From: Brevibacillus fortis
GTDB lineage: Bacteria > Bacillota > Bacilli > Brevibacillales > Brevibacillaceae
Assembly (NCBI RefSeq): GCF_003013395.1
Contig: NZ_PXZM01000006.1
Location: 1 to 64,000 of the forward strand
DNA: 64,000 nucleotides
Direction of reading: 5' to 3'
Both the position numbers and the translations under genes were made by a program. Below, piece by piece: positions 1-7,487 of this stretch (position 1 is its first letter; every line of letters starts with the position of its first letter). The notes under the pieces are model-generated. The model did not search any database and was not told where the DNA came from. It worked only from the letters and a program-made list of their open reading frames with translations.

Positions 1-67
1 CGAGGACTTATCCACAAATTCTTAGCAATCATGCGTATTCAGTTTTGAAGGAATAAACCTTCAACGT

Positions 68-143
68 TCCTCGGTAGCTCAGTTGGTAGAGCAATCGGCT
101 GTTAACCGATCGGTCGGCGGTTCGAGTCCGTCCCGAGGAGCCA
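68..143 (+). tRNA. tRNA-Asn (GTT)
   Basis: Complete cloverleaf of 76 nt with the 7-bp acceptor stem TCCTCGG/CCGAGGA, discriminator G and encoded CCA. The anticodon loop reads CTGTTAA, giving anticodon GTT. First gene of the tRNA cluster; bases 1-67 upstream hold no gene and look like operon spacer. Confidence 0.97.
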
Positions 144-149
144 TACGAT

Positions 150-225
150 GCTCCTGTAGCTCAGTCGGTAGAGCGTTTCCATGGTAAGGAAGAGGTCGCA
201 GGTTCGATTCCTGTCGGGAGCACCA
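150..225 (+). tRNA. tRNA-Thr (GGT)
   Basis: Cloverleaf with acceptor GCTCCTG/CGGGAGC, discriminator A and encoded CCA. The anticodon loop ATGGTAA gives GGT. It follows tRNA-Asn by six bases, as expected for a co-transcribed cluster. Confidence 0.97.
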
Positions 226-245
226 GAAGTAATCTCATGATATTT

Positions 246-319
246 GGCCCGTTGGTGAAGCGGTTTAACACAGCAGCCTTTCACGCTGTCATACAGGGGT
301 TCGAATCCCCTACGGGTCA
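246..319 (+). tRNA. tRNA-Glu (TTC), no encoded CCA
   Basis: Acceptor GGCCCGT pairs with ACGGGTC (one G-T pair), and the anticodon loop CTTTCAC gives TTC. After discriminator A at 319 the sequence reads CCT rather than CCA, so the mature 3' end must be made by CCA-adding enzyme, unlike most tRNAs in this cluster. Confidence 0.95.
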
Positions 320-353
320 CCTAGGAAAATCCCTACATACTTGTAGGTGATTT

Positions 354-429
354 GGAGGCTTAGCTCAGCTGGGAGAGCATCTGCCTTACAAGCAGAGGGT
401 CGGCGGTTCGATCCCGTCAGCCTCCACCA
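354..429 (+). tRNA. tRNA-Val (TAC)
   Basis: Acceptor GGAGGCT/AGCCTCC, discriminator A, encoded CCA. The anticodon loop CTTACAA gives TAC. Confidence 0.97.
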
Positions 430-464
430 CTTATATTAACGGACAAGGAAGGTCAGCTAAAAGC

Positions 465-479
465 GCCACGTCCTGTGGC
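465..479 (+). other. hairpin in the tRNA spacer
   Basis: GCCAC (465-469) and GTGGC (475-479) form a small hairpin in the 78-nt spacer between tRNA-Val and tRNA-fMet. It may be a processing structure; no U-run follows, so it is not a terminator. Confidence 0.4.
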
Positions 480-507
480 AACACTGACACTCAGTCGTCC
501 TGACTAT

Positions 508-584
<77 letters not shown>

Positions 585-661
585 AATTTTCTACTTGCTC
601 TACGTCGAGTAATCTTCTTGATCAAGTAGGATCAGAGTGCCCATTGGGTGCAACCAAATAT

Positions 662-738
662 GGAGCTGTGGTGAAGTTGGAGTTCACGCCGGTCTGTCAC
701 ACCGGAGGTCGCGGGTTCGAGTCCCGTCAGCTCCGCCA
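662..738 (+). tRNA. tRNA-Asp (GTC)
   Basis: Cloverleaf of 77 nt with acceptor GGAGCTG/CAGCTCC, discriminator G and encoded CCA. The anticodon loop CTGTCAC gives GTC. Confidence 0.97.
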
Positions 739-754
739 TCTTTCTTAACGAGAT

Positions 755-824
755 GGCATAGTTCATAAACATGAAAAAGGTTTAACGTAATAAAAAAACG
801 TTGATTTTTCATGAAAGATATGCC
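755..824 (+). repeat. nested stem-loop between tRNA-Asp and tRNA-Thr
   Basis: Three perfect inverted-repeat pairs are nested around one centre: GGCATA (755-760) with TATGCC (819-824), CATGAAAAA (770-778) with TTTTTCATG (805-813), and AACGT (784-788) with ACGTT (798-802). The transcript would fold into one long interrupted hairpin. No U-run follows the outer arm, so a processing or stability element is more likely than a terminator. Confidence 0.55.
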
Positions 825-838
825 ATAATTAAAGATAT

Positions 839-914
839 GCCGGTATAGCTCAATTGGTAGAGCACCTGACTTGTAATCAGGGGGTTGTGGGTTCAAGTCC
901 TATTGCCGGCACCA
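839..914 (+). tRNA. tRNA-Thr (TGT)
   Basis: Acceptor GCCGGTA/TGCCGGC, discriminator A, encoded CCA. The anticodon loop CTTGTAA gives TGT. It is the second Thr isoacceptor of the cluster. Confidence 0.97.
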
Positions 915-921
915 TGAAAAT

Positions 922-1006
922 GGGGAGATAGTGAAGTGGCTAAACACGGCAGACTGTAAATCTGCTCCCTCCGGGTTCGGCGGTTCGAATCCGTCTCTCC
1001 CCACCA
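922..1006 (+). tRNA. tRNA-Tyr (GTA)
   Basis: Class II tRNA of 85 nt with a long variable arm. The anticodon loop CTGTAAA gives GTA. Acceptor GGGGAGA/TCTCCCC, discriminator A and encoded CCA. Confidence 0.97.
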
Positions 1007-1014
1007 TTTTTCAT

Positions 1015-1090
1015 GAGCCATTAGCTCAGTTGGTAGAGCATCTGACTTTTAATCAGAGGGTCGAAGGTTCGAGTCCTTCATGGCTCACCA
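1015..1090 (+). tRNA. tRNA-Lys (TTT)
   Basis: Acceptor GAGCCAT/ATGGCTC, discriminator A, encoded CCA. The anticodon loop CTTTTAA gives TTT. Confidence 0.97.
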
Positions 1091-1155
1091 GTTTTTATAA
1101 ACCCGAAAAGTGAAAGTCAGCTTATCAAAGGCTCTGGCTACTTGGATGGGAAAAT

Positions 1156-1241
1156 GCGGTCGTGGCGGAATGGCAGACGCGCTGGCTTCAGGTGCCAGTG
1201 GTGGCAACACCGTGGAGGTTCAAGTCCTCTCGACCGCACCA
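1156..1241 (+). tRNA. tRNA-Leu (CAG)
   Basis: Class II tRNA of 86 nt with acceptor GCGGTCG/CGACCGC and encoded CCA. The anticodon loop TTCAGGT gives CAG. Confidence 0.97.
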
Positions 1242-1260
1242 ATCAACTTCTTCTTGCGAT

Positions 1261-1336
1261 GCGGACGTAGCTCAATTGGTAGAGCGTCGCCTTGCCAAGG
1301 CGAAGGTCGAGGGTTCGAGACCCTTCGTCCGCTCCA
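1261..1336 (+). tRNA. tRNA-Gly (GCC)
   Basis: Acceptor GCGGACG/CGTCCGC, discriminator T, encoded CCA. The anticodon loop TTGCCAA gives GCC. Confidence 0.97.
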
Positions 1337-1342
1337 TAATGT

Positions 1343-1416
1343 GTGCCCTTAGCTCAGCTGGATAGAGCGTTTGACTACGAATCAAAAGGTCGGGAGTTCG
1401 AATCTCTCAGGGCACG
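1343..1416 (+). tRNA. tRNA-Arg (ACG), no encoded CCA
   Basis: Acceptor GTGCCCT/AGGGCAC with discriminator G at 1416. The anticodon loop CTACGAA gives ACG, whose A34 is presumably converted to inosine. The next bases are CTT, so CCA is not encoded and must be added after transcription. Confidence 0.95.
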
Positions 1417-1450
1417 CTTCTTTACTACAAAAGTAAAGAAAATAAAATGT

Positions 1451-1527
1451 CGGGAAGTAGCTCAGCTTGGTAGAGTACTTGGCTTGGGACCAAGGGGTCG
1501 CAGGTTCGAATCCTGTCTTCCCGACCA
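1451..1527 (+). tRNA. tRNA-Pro (TGG)
   Basis: Cloverleaf of 77 nt with acceptor CGGGAAG/CTTCCCG, discriminator A and encoded CCA. The anticodon loop CTTGGGA gives TGG. Confidence 0.97.
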
Positions 1528-1552
1528 TGATTTGCCCACGTTTTACAGGTTT

Positions 1553-1640
1553 GCCGGGGTGGCGGAATGGGCAGACGCAACAGACTTAAAATCTGTCGGG
1601 AGTTTCTCCCGTACCGGTTCAAGTCCGGTCCTCGGCACCA
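1553..1640 (+). tRNA. tRNA-Leu (TAA)
   Basis: Class II tRNA of 88 nt with a long variable arm. The anticodon loop CTTAAAA gives TAA. CCA is encoded. Second Leu isoacceptor of the cluster. Confidence 0.97.
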
Positions 1641-1654
1641 GCATCTATTTTGAT

Positions 1655-1728
1655 GCGGGTGTAGTTCAATGGTAGAACTCCAGCCTTCCAAGCTGGTCGC
1701 GTGGGTTCGATTCCCATCACCCGCTCCA
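1655..1728 (+). tRNA. tRNA-Gly (TCC)
   Basis: Cloverleaf of 74 nt with acceptor GCGGGTG/CACCCGC, discriminator T and encoded CCA. The anticodon loop CTTCCAA gives TCC. Last gene of the cluster. Confidence 0.97.
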
Positions 1729-1737
1729 TACATAAAG

Positions 1738-1766
1738 CAGAGAGCCAACAGGTTCTCTGTTTTTTT
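1738..1766 (+). terminator. terminator of the tRNA cluster
   Basis: Nine-pair stem CAGAGAGCC / GGTTCTCTG with an AACA loop, followed directly by seven T. It lies ten bases after the last tRNA. Confidence 0.9.
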
Positions 1767-1811
1767 ACGTCTAGGAAAGCAGGCCTATTTTTACTGGAGC
1801 CAAAAGTATGA

Positions 1812-1842
1812 AGGCTTATCCAAGAGTTGAATGGATAAGCCT
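1812..1842. terminator. 10-bp hairpin between the tRNA cluster and the kinase gene
   Basis: Perfect inverted repeat AGGCTTATCC / GGATAAGCCT around an 11-nt loop, followed on the plus strand by ATTTTC. It could serve as a weak terminator in either direction, including for the convergent kinase gene. The rest of 1767-2021 holds only the candidate small RNA. Confidence 0.5.
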
Positions 1843-1915
1843 ATTTTCAATACAGATATAAATTTATGTCGAAAGCTGTCTGACGTTTTCTATGGTTGAA
1901 ACATATATTTTCGTG

Positions 1916-1997
1916 TACAGTAAAACTAAGATCGCTTACCGATGAAATTGGTAACGGATCTCTTGCCTTGCCTCCTGCACTGTCAGGGGGCTTTTTT
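1916..1997 (+). ncRNA. candidate small RNA with intrinsic terminator
   Basis: A short transcript is predicted from a sigma-A-like promoter (CTGACG at 1880-1885, 18-bp spacer, TATATT at 1904-1909) to a terminator. It would contain hairpin 1 (AGATC 1929-1933 with GATCT 1957-1961, and TTACC 1936-1940 with GGTAA 1950-1954, separated by a GC/CG internal loop) and hairpin 2 (GCCTCCTG with CAGGGGGC, 1970-1991) followed by six T. No protein of note is encoded on this strand, and the gene to the right is convergent, so the terminator needs its own transcript. Start and function are inferred. Confidence 0.4.
1970..1997 (+). terminator. terminator of the candidate small RNA
   Basis: Eight-pair stem GCCTCCTG / CAGGGGGC with a CACTGT loop, then TTTTTT. 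On the other strand no T-run follows the stem, so it acts on plus-strand transcripts. Confidence 0.75.
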
Positions 1998-2021
1998 ACG
2001 TTGTACAAGAGAGAATGTGTC

Positions 2022-3188
2022 TTAGAGGGCAGCCATTTTCGGACCAGTCTCCTGGGTATTCGCAATAGGCAGAGAAACGATAAAGCGCGTACGTTTTTCA
2101 TTGGAATCACAATGAATCGTGCCTTGATGCTTTTCGATAATATTTTTGCAGATGGACAAGCCGATACCCGTCCCATTTTGTTTAGTCGTAAAGAATGGTT
2201 GGAAAAGATTCTCTACGATCTCGGGTGGAATCCTTTCGCCGTTGTTTTCCACACTCAAATAGAGCCAACCATCTGAAGACGTGGAAATGACATGAATATA
2301 TTTGTCTGAACGATTTTGTACAGCGTCAATAGCATTGTTTAATAGATTGACGACAACTTGCTTCAAGCCTTCTTCATAACATGCGAGTGAGCAGGGGTGG
2401 ATTTGTTTTTCAAAACGTATGTTTTCTCCCACGAGGCGAGGCGTAATCAGCATTTCTACTTCTTCAAGCAATTCTTCTACTTGAACGGTTTTAAAAATTT
2501 CATCGAGAATTGGTTTCTTGGAAAAGCTGAGGAATCCGGTTAGTTGCCGATGTAAATTCTCAAATTCATGCATGACGACTTGGATATACGTCTGAAGCTG
2601 GGCCTGTTCCTGTGTAGACTCGCCGATCAGTTTCAGGAACCCTTCAATGGCGCACAACGGATTGCGCAGCTCATGAGCCATATTAGCGGCAATTTTTCCG
2701 AGCATGGTCAATTTGTCGTTATGCAAATACGAGATCGTTTCTTCCTTCTGGACAAGCTCTTTATTCATCATTTGTTCAAAATGATAAACAGCCCAGAAGA
2801 CACTTTCATCCATGGCTTTGCCCAGTTGGCTTTCTAGATAGTGCATTTCTTGTGAGGAGAGGGACCATCTCTGTAATTCTGGTTGAAGAACCCGCCAGAA
2901 TACATTCCGGTACAATTGATATGTGCGCAAAATGGAGGAGAAAGGGAATTCCTGAGAACGAAGCCACTCTCCCATATCTAATGCCCAAGTCTGCATGTCA
3001 TGATCTACATCCTCAACCAGATAGCGAGCCAAGAGCACTGTTCGTTTTTCTGCAAAATCGCGAGGAATGGTTACAGGAATTTCCATGCTGCGAACAATTT
3101 CTTGCAGCCATATTGTGGTGATACTTGGTGTTAAGTCTAAAATCTTCCTTGAAACTTCGTAAAGGTTTAGCGTCACAGTCTCCACCAT
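2022..3188 (-). CDS. orphan sensor histidine kinase, sporulation-kinase-like
   Basis: A cytosolic histidine kinase of 388 residues. The N-terminal 150 residues are helical, have no membrane segment and recall RsbRD-type sensor regions. A HisKA domain follows, with the H-box AHELRNPLCAIEGF (phospho-His near 172). The HATPase domain has an N-box (NLLNNAIDA), a TTK-containing lid region and the G-box GTGIGLSICKNIIEKHQG. The AHE-RNPL-A--GFL signature is typical of the Spo0A phosphorelay kinases (KinA/B/C/E family). No response regulator lies next to it, as is usual for those kinases. The sporulation role is inferred from the signature and from the spore genes downstream; the stimulus is unknown. 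Confidence 0.85.
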   Translation of the reverse strand: MVETVTLNLYEVSRKILDLTPSITTIWLQEIVRSMEIPVTIPRDFAEKRTVLLARYLVEDVDHDMQTWALDMGEWLRSQEFPFSSILRTYQLYRNVFWRVLQPELQRWSLSSQEMHYLESQLGKAMDESVFWAVYHFEQMMNKELVQKEETISYLHNDKLTMLGKIAANMAHELRNPLCAIEGFLKLIGESTQEQAQLQTYIQVVMHEFENLHRQLTGFLSFSKKPILDEIFKTVQVEELLEEVEMLITPRLVGENIRFEKQIHPCSLACYEEGLKQVVVNLLNNAIDAVQNRSDKYIHVISTSSDGWLYLSVENNGERIPPEIVENLFQPFFTTKQNGTGIGLSICKNIIEKHQGTIHCDSNEKRTRFIVSLPIANTQETGPKMAAL

Positions 3189-3401
3189 CTCTTATCCACC
3201 CCACTAAAATCGTAAGGGAAAAGGCCTAGATTAGACAAGGTATAATTAGCCTGATTTCGCAATAAAATGTATTTTTTTCGGAAGTTTTTATCTACAAAAT
3301 CCGCTGAAAACCGCCTTTTTTCGGAAAAATATTCAATCATGAGTCCGATTCCAGTCGCATAAAGTAGAATGGACGAACTTTATTGGACCAGGGAGGCAGG
3401 G

Positions 3402-4052
3402 ATGGGCGAGTATTTTTGGCTAGGTCTTGTACACATCTTCATGATCGATCTGGTATTAAGCAGTGACAATGCTGTGGTCATAGGTATGGCCTGTCGCGGA
3501 CTACCTCAAAATGAGAGAAAACGGGCGATATTATATGGGACATTGGGTGCAATTCTATTGCGAATTGTATTAACGGGAATGACTACCTGGATGTTGGATA
3601 TTCCTCTCGTGAAGGCAATCGGGGGAGTATTATTGCTATGGATAGCGTGTAAGCTGATGCTAGGGGAGAACGAAGAGCTCGCAGACGTATCGCATAATCA
3701 GACAATTGGCCAGGCAGTCAGAACCATCATAGTCGCAGATTTTGTCATGAGTTTGGACAATGTTTTGGCAGTTGGTGGAGCAGCACATGGCGATTTATGG
3801 TTAGTTTTGCTGGGTTTAGCTATGAGCATTCCATTATTAATGTGGGGAAGTGTGTGGATTGCCGGCATAATGAATCGTTTTCCCAGTATGGTCATCATAG
3901 GCGGCGGAATTCTTACCTTTACAGCAGTTGATATGTGTCTTCAAGATCCGTATGTCTGGAAGTGGGTGAATCCTTTGCTCCTCAATCATATGTGGTTGCC
4001 CGTATTTGCTGCCGTAGTGGTCATGTTTTGGGGGCGGATGAAAAGGACGTGA
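3402..4052 (+). CDS. TerC family integral membrane protein (YjbE-like)
   Basis: Multi-spanning membrane protein of about 216 residues in the TerC family, which includes manganese exporters such as YkoY and YjbE that load exported proteins with metal. The two TerC repeats are visible: the acidic motif DLVLSSDNAVVIG near residue 15 and its second copy DFVMSLDNVLAVGG near residue 110, whose Asp residues form the predicted ion path. Start chosen at 3402 because GGGAGG lies 5 nt upstream; an in-frame ATG at 3369 lacks a ribosome site. The leader contains no yybP-ykoY manganese riboswitch that I can recognise. Substrate is inferred from the family. Confidence 0.88.
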   Translation: MGEYFWLGLVHIFMIDLVLSSDNAVVIGMACRGLPQNERKRAILYGTLGAILLRIVLTGMTTWMLDIPLVKAIGGVLLLWIACKLMLGENEELADVSHNQTIGQAVRTIIVADFVMSLDNVLAVGGAAHGDLWLVLLGLAMSIPLLMWGSVWIAGIMNRFPSMVIIGGGILTFTAVDMCLQDPYVWKWVNPLLLNHMWLPVFAAVVVMFWGRMKRT

Positions 4053-4173
4053 AAAGGTGATGAGGATCGTACATTCTGGGGCATACTACAACAAAAGTCA
4101 TGACCGTTGTTGCGGAATGTAAGTGGTCATATCAAGCTGAATGAAAACATAGCGGGAAAGGAACTATTTCGAA

Positions 4174-4758
4174 ATGAATACAAGCCTCTTGATGCTATGG
4201 GGATACTGGGATGAAATCTACCAGCGTTGCACCAGACTTACCTATATTGAAAAAGGGAAAAATATATTTCGGGTTGTCGTTTTACGCTATCGGGGAGAGC
4301 CGCTCGTTACTACCGATAATTGCATCATCCATGACGGGGATTTGATCTTAAAGCTACATATACACAATTATTACTTTGCTACTCTGAGTAAAGAAGTGAA
4401 GGATGAACTGCGAATGGCTCTTCTCTTGCGTAGACATATCCTCCAGTCACTGCCGAAGCTAGCCACGTTTCTGAATTCCATGGAAAATAAAGACCAAATA
4501 AAAGGGATAGTGGGAACGACCATGCTACATAAAGGGGTAACACCTTTGGGTTTCTCGATTTCTGATGTGCCCATGACCCGTTTTTTTCGATACAAGCGAT
4601 GGTACTTGCGTCTCATGCTCAGAATCGTACACCCTAATGGAAAGCGGCGATTGCAATCATGGAATCATGAAATGCCCCTAAAGCGTGTTTATATGTCAAA
4701 GGATTTATTAGTGAATCGATATGCTGAGAGCAAGCAGTCTCTAGGAGAGTCCTACTAA
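4174..4758 (+). CDS. YkoP-family protein
   Basis: A 194-residue protein resembling the YkoP family of spore-forming Bacilli; its biochemical function is not known. There is no signal peptide. It is rich in Arg, Lys and aromatic residues, with an N-terminal beta-rich part (RVVVLRYRGEPL, LILKLHIHNYYF) and a basic C-terminal part. Its stop codon shares a base with the ATG of the following glycosyltransferase, so the two are translationally coupled and probably work in one lipid or envelope process. A CATACTA element at about 4081-4087 could be a sporulation -10, but no convincing -35 accompanies it. Confidence 0.7.
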   Translation: MNTSLLMLWGYWDEIYQRCTRLTYIEKGKNIFRVVVLRYRGEPLVTTDNCIIHDGDLILKLHIHNYYFATLSKEVKDELRMALLLRRHILQSLPKLATFLNSMENKDQIKGIVGTTMLHKGVTPLGFSISDVPMTRFFRYKRWYLRLMLRIVHPNGKRRLQSWNHEMPLKRVYMSKDLLVNRYAESKQSLGESY

Positions 4759-5888
4759 TGGCAAAGCGGTTTCTATTAGTGACAGAGGAATGGGCAGGGA
4801 GCGGTCATCGGATGGCTGCCGAAGCTCTGCAAGAAGTTTTAATGGAAAAGGAGGGTGCACGATCTGCGCGAGTGGTGGGAGGACTGAAAACCGCCAGTCC
4901 AAGCTTACGTGTGCTCTCTCATTTTTTTTATCGCAATATGCTGCGGTACGGTCAACCAGTGTGGCAACGCATCTATGAACAAGAAGAGATGCTGGGTAGT
5001 GCATTGACCAAAGCACTGGGATGGTGGCTATCTGAAAGACTAACCAATCAACTATTACAAGAAGAGAAACCAGATGTGGTCATCGCTACGCATGCATACT
5101 GCTTGTCCGCATTGGCAGAAGCGAAGAGAAGGGTATCCAAGCCCTTCCAGCTCGTTTGTGTGCCCACGGACTTCCATATCAATCGGTTTTGGATTCATCC
5201 AGAAATTGATGCGTACATGGTGGCACATGAGCAAATTGCGCAAATTCTGCGTGAGCGCTATGGGATTGCCCCTGAAAAAATACATGTTTATGGCATTCCA
5301 GTTCGTCCTGCTTTTACTACAGCGTTACTTACAGACAAAGCGGCTTGGAAAAGACAGCTTGGACTCGTGCCAGATCAATTCACTGTGCTGATTAGTGGGG
5401 GAGAAGGCGGTTATGGTGGAGTGGAGCAGGTCGTACGAGAGTTGATGTTGGAAGAACATCCATTGCAGATCGTCGTCGTAACAGGGAAGAATACTGGACT
5501 GTACAAACGACTGGCGGACTTGCTAAGTACGGAGGCCAACTGTCATCGTTTTATATTGAAAGGGTTTGAACCGCAAATGTGGCAGTGGATTGGAGCAGCA
5601 GACGCCTATATAACGAAGCCAGGTGGCATTTCGTGTGCGGAGGCACTTGCTCTTAAGACACCCCTCATTTTATTCCATCCATTGCCTGGACAAGAACAGC
5701 ATAATTGTTCCTTTTTACTCGAGCAGCAAGCGGCGATCTTGGCTGAAACGCCAGTAGAAATCAAAGAAATCATCAGGTTATGGCGTCAGCCTGAAACAAG
5801 GGATGCTTTTGTAGGCTGTTTGGACAAGCTGGGCCGACCAGAAGCAGCGCATCAAATTGCCCACGCTCTTCTCCAATTAACAGACTAA
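4758..5888 (+). CDS. MGDG-synthase-type glycosyltransferase (YkoN/UgtP-like)
   Basis: A GT-B fold glycosyltransferase of 376 residues related to diacylglycerol glucosyltransferases (UgtP) and MurG-type enzymes. The N-terminal MGDG-synthase motif is [15 protein letters not shown] near residue 10. The second domain carries the donor-site motifs [11 protein letters not shown] near 210 and [20 protein letters not shown] near 295, then [10 protein letters not shown]. It probably moves a sugar from UDP-sugar to a membrane lipid at the cytoplasmic face. It overlaps ykoP by one base and precedes the SASP gene. Acceptor and sugar cannot be read from the sequence; a spore-envelope role is inferred from context. 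Confidence 0.85.
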   Translation: MAKRFLLVTEEWAGSGHRMAAEALQEVLMEKEGARSARVVGGLKTASPSLRVLSHFFYRNMLRYGQPVWQRIYEQEEMLGSALTKALGWWLSERLTNQLLQEEKPDVVIATHAYCLSALAEAKRRVSKPFQLVCVPTDFHINRFWIHPEIDAYMVAHEQIAQILRERYGIAPEKIHVYGIPVRPAFTTALLTDKAAWKRQLGLVPDQFTVLISGGEGGYGGVEQVVRELMLEEHPLQIVVVTGKNTGLYKRLADLLSTEANCHRFILKGFEPQMWQWIGAADAYITKPGGISCAEALALKTPLILFHPLPGQEQHNCSFLLEQQAAILAETPVEIKEIIRLWRQPETRDAFVGCLDKLGRPEAAHQIAHALLQLTD

Positions 5889-5908
5889 AATTGGAAGAAA
5901 AAAAGAAC

Positions 5909-5938
5909 GAATGAACAAGCAAAACTTCACACATATTA
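5909..5938 (+). promoter_or_regulatory. sigma-G promoter of the SASP gene
   Basis: GAATG (5909-5913) matches the forespore -35 GHATR. After exactly 18 bp, CATATTA (5932-5938) matches the -10 CATnHTA. It lies 30 nt before the SASP start codon, whose class is a standard sigma-G target. Confidence 0.8.
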
Positions 5939-5967
5939 AACTTACAAACGACGAGGAGGTGATACAG

Positions 5968-6171
5968 ATGGCTAACAACAACAGATCCAGTAACAATCTG
6001 GCGGTTCCTCAAGCAAACCAAGCTCTGGACCAACTGAAATACGAAATCGCATCCGAATTCGGTGTTCAGCTTGGACCAGACACCACTTCCCGTCAAAACG
6101 GTTCAGTTGGAGGAGAGATTACAAAACGTCTTGTCTCCTTTGCTGAGCAACAATTGGCTGGACGTGGCTAA
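5968..6171 (+). CDS. alpha/beta-type small acid-soluble spore protein
   Basis: A 67-residue DNA-binding protein that coats and protects forespore DNA and is later degraded by the GPR protease. The family signatures are present: [16 protein letters not shown], containing the GPR cleavage region around Glu-Ile-Ala, and [16 protein letters not shown]. The start ATG at 5968 follows GAGGAGGTGAT by 5 nt. A sigma-G promoter lies just upstream and a terminator follows, so it is monocistronic. Confidence 0.95.
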   Translation: MANNNRSSNNLAVPQANQALDQLKYEIASEFGVQLGPDTTSRQNGSVGGEITKRLVSFAEQQLAGRG

Positions 6172-6190
6172 TCTAATAAGCTGGATGAAG

Positions 6191-6218
6191 GAGAGGCACC
6201 TATGGTGTCTCTCTTTTT
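6191..6218 (+). terminator. terminator of the SASP gene
   Basis: GAGAGGCACC pairs with GGTGTCTCTC across a TAT loop (one G-T pair), followed by TTTTT. Confidence 0.85.
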
Positions 6219-6269
6219 GTTATCGAGAAAAAGGGAAATTATTTACAGATAAAATTGGGGTAGACCACC

Positions 6270-6298
6270 GCATAAATAATGGGCGGAGGCAGATTCTA
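6270..6298 (+). promoter_or_regulatory. candidate sigma-G promoter of the spoVA-type operon
   Basis: GCATA (6270-6274) matches GHATR. After 17 bp, GATTCTA (6292-6298) fits CATnHTA except for its first base. The distance to the ribosome site of the DUF1657 gene is short (about 9 nt), which lowers confidence. Confidence 0.45.
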
Positions 6299-6321
6299 TA
6301 TGTGTTAGGAGGTGAGTGGAA

Positions 6322-6528
6322 ATGACAGTAGGAGCACAAGTGAAACAGACGCTTGCCAGCTTAAAAGGTGCACAAGCAGATTTTGAAACGTTTGCTCTTA
6401 GTACGCAAAACAAGAAAGCAAAGCAATTGTATTCGCAAGCAGCAGAGCAAACACAATCCATCGTAGATAACCTCCAACAGCGTGTAACGGAGCTGGAAAA
6501 GGAAGAACCACAGTTTAAGGGATTCTAG
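6322..6528 (+). CDS. DUF1657 protein of the spoVA-type operon
   Basis: A 68-residue, mostly helical, soluble protein of the DUF1657 family. The core reads QTLASLKGAQADFETFALSTQ, then a second helix. Such genes flank mobile-type spoVA operons (spoVA2mob) in Bacillales, where they are linked to spore heat resistance; the molecular role is unknown. Start at 6322 is supported by AGGAGGTGA six bases upstream (a GTG at 6316 sits on that site). The same domain recurs at the C terminus of the next protein. Confidence 0.85.
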   Translation: MTVGAQVKQTLASLKGAQADFETFALSTQNKKAKQLYSQAAEQTQSIVDNLQQRVTELEKEEPQFKGF

Positions 6529-6610
6529 GAAGTGTTGGGAAAGGGAGAGGGACTTCCTCTCTCTTGGTTTTACTACCTATAAAAATCACCTCAGGTGATG
6601 GAGGTGGCTT

Positions 6611-7471
6611 ATGCCTGACTGGATAAATATCACGTTGCGTGCTATTGGCGCAATTGCGTACTTATTTTTATTGACGAAGATCATTGGGAAAAGGCAAATC
6701 AAGCAACTTACATACATCGAATATATTGTCGGCATCAGCATCGGTTCGATTGCCGCCTTTATGGCAACCGAAATGGATGGACCGATCTATCATAGTTTGA
6801 TCGCCATGGGGGTCTTTGCGCTCTTCCCTGTTTTAATGGAGTGGCTTTCACTCAAAAGCAAGTTTCTCCGTGACTTTTTTGAAGGGAAATCAACCGTTCT
6901 CATCAAGGAAGGCAAAATTTTGGAGGACAATCTGAAGAAGGAACGATTGACCACGGAAGACTTGATGGAGCAATTACGAGTCAAAAATGTGTTCCGCGTA
7001 GCGGATGTAGAGTTTGCGTTAATGGAAACAAGCGGGGAAGTCAGTGTCCTATTAAAATCAGAGAGTCAGCCGGTAACACCCAAACACCTTGAATTGACCG
7101 TGGCTCCTTCGGAAGAGAATCAAGTGGTCATTATGGATGGGATGATCATGGACGAGCCCCTGGCAACAGCAGGTCTGAATCGCAGATGGGTTCGCACGGA
7201 GCTACAAAAAGCAGGAGTGGCCCTGGAAAATGTTTTCCTGGGGCAAGTAGACAAAGGTGGAGAGCTCTACCTCGACCTCTATGACGATAAACTGATGGTC
7301 CCTGAGGCCCAAGCGATGAAGCTGGCATTTGCTACATTGAAAAAATGTCAGGCGGATCTGGAGCTATATGCACTCAGTACAAAAAATGAACAAATGAAGC
7401 GTACCTACCAAACGGATTCGGAACAGCTACAACAGATCATCGATGAAGTAAAACCGTTCATGATACGGTAA
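6611..7471 (+). CDS. DUF421 (YetF-like) membrane protein fused to a C-terminal DUF1657 domain
   Basis: A 286-residue protein. Three hydrophobic segments lie in the first 80 residues, followed by the cytosolic YetF-type domain with the signatures EGKSTVLIKEGKI, LRVKNVFRVADVEFALMETSG and NRRWVRTELQKAGV. Residues from about 236 (MKLAFATLKKCQADLELYALST) align clearly with the separate DUF1657 gene at 6322. Usual YetF proteins end near 230 residues, so this is a genuine extension. In spoVA2mob operons DUF1657 and DUF421 are separate genes; here they are also fused. Start ATG at 6611 follows GGAGGTGG. Function is probably in the forespore inner membrane (inference). Confidence 0.87.
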   Translation: MPDWINITLRAIGAIAYLFLLTKIIGKRQIKQLTYIEYIVGISIGSIAAFMATEMDGPIYHSLIAMGVFALFPVLMEWLSLKSKFLRDFFEGKSTVLIKEGKILEDNLKKERLTTEDLMEQLRVKNVFRVADVEFALMETSGEVSVLLKSESQPVTPKHLELTVAPSEENQVVIMDGMIMDEPLATAGLNRRWVRTELQKAGVALENVFLGQVDKGGELYLDLYDDKLMVPEAQAMKLAFATLKKCQADLELYALSTKNEQMKRTYQTDSEQLQQIIDEVKPFMIR

Positions 7472-7487
7472 AAAGGAGTGAGTGAGA

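Noticed and set aside
1-67. Possible 3' end of a 5S rRNA gene
   Set aside because: The sequence does not match the conserved 5S 3' strand. It resembles rRNA/tRNA operon spacer only.
3189-3401. yybP-ykoY manganese riboswitch before the TerC gene
   Set aside because: None of the conserved junction or loop sequences are present; the interval is short and AT-rich.
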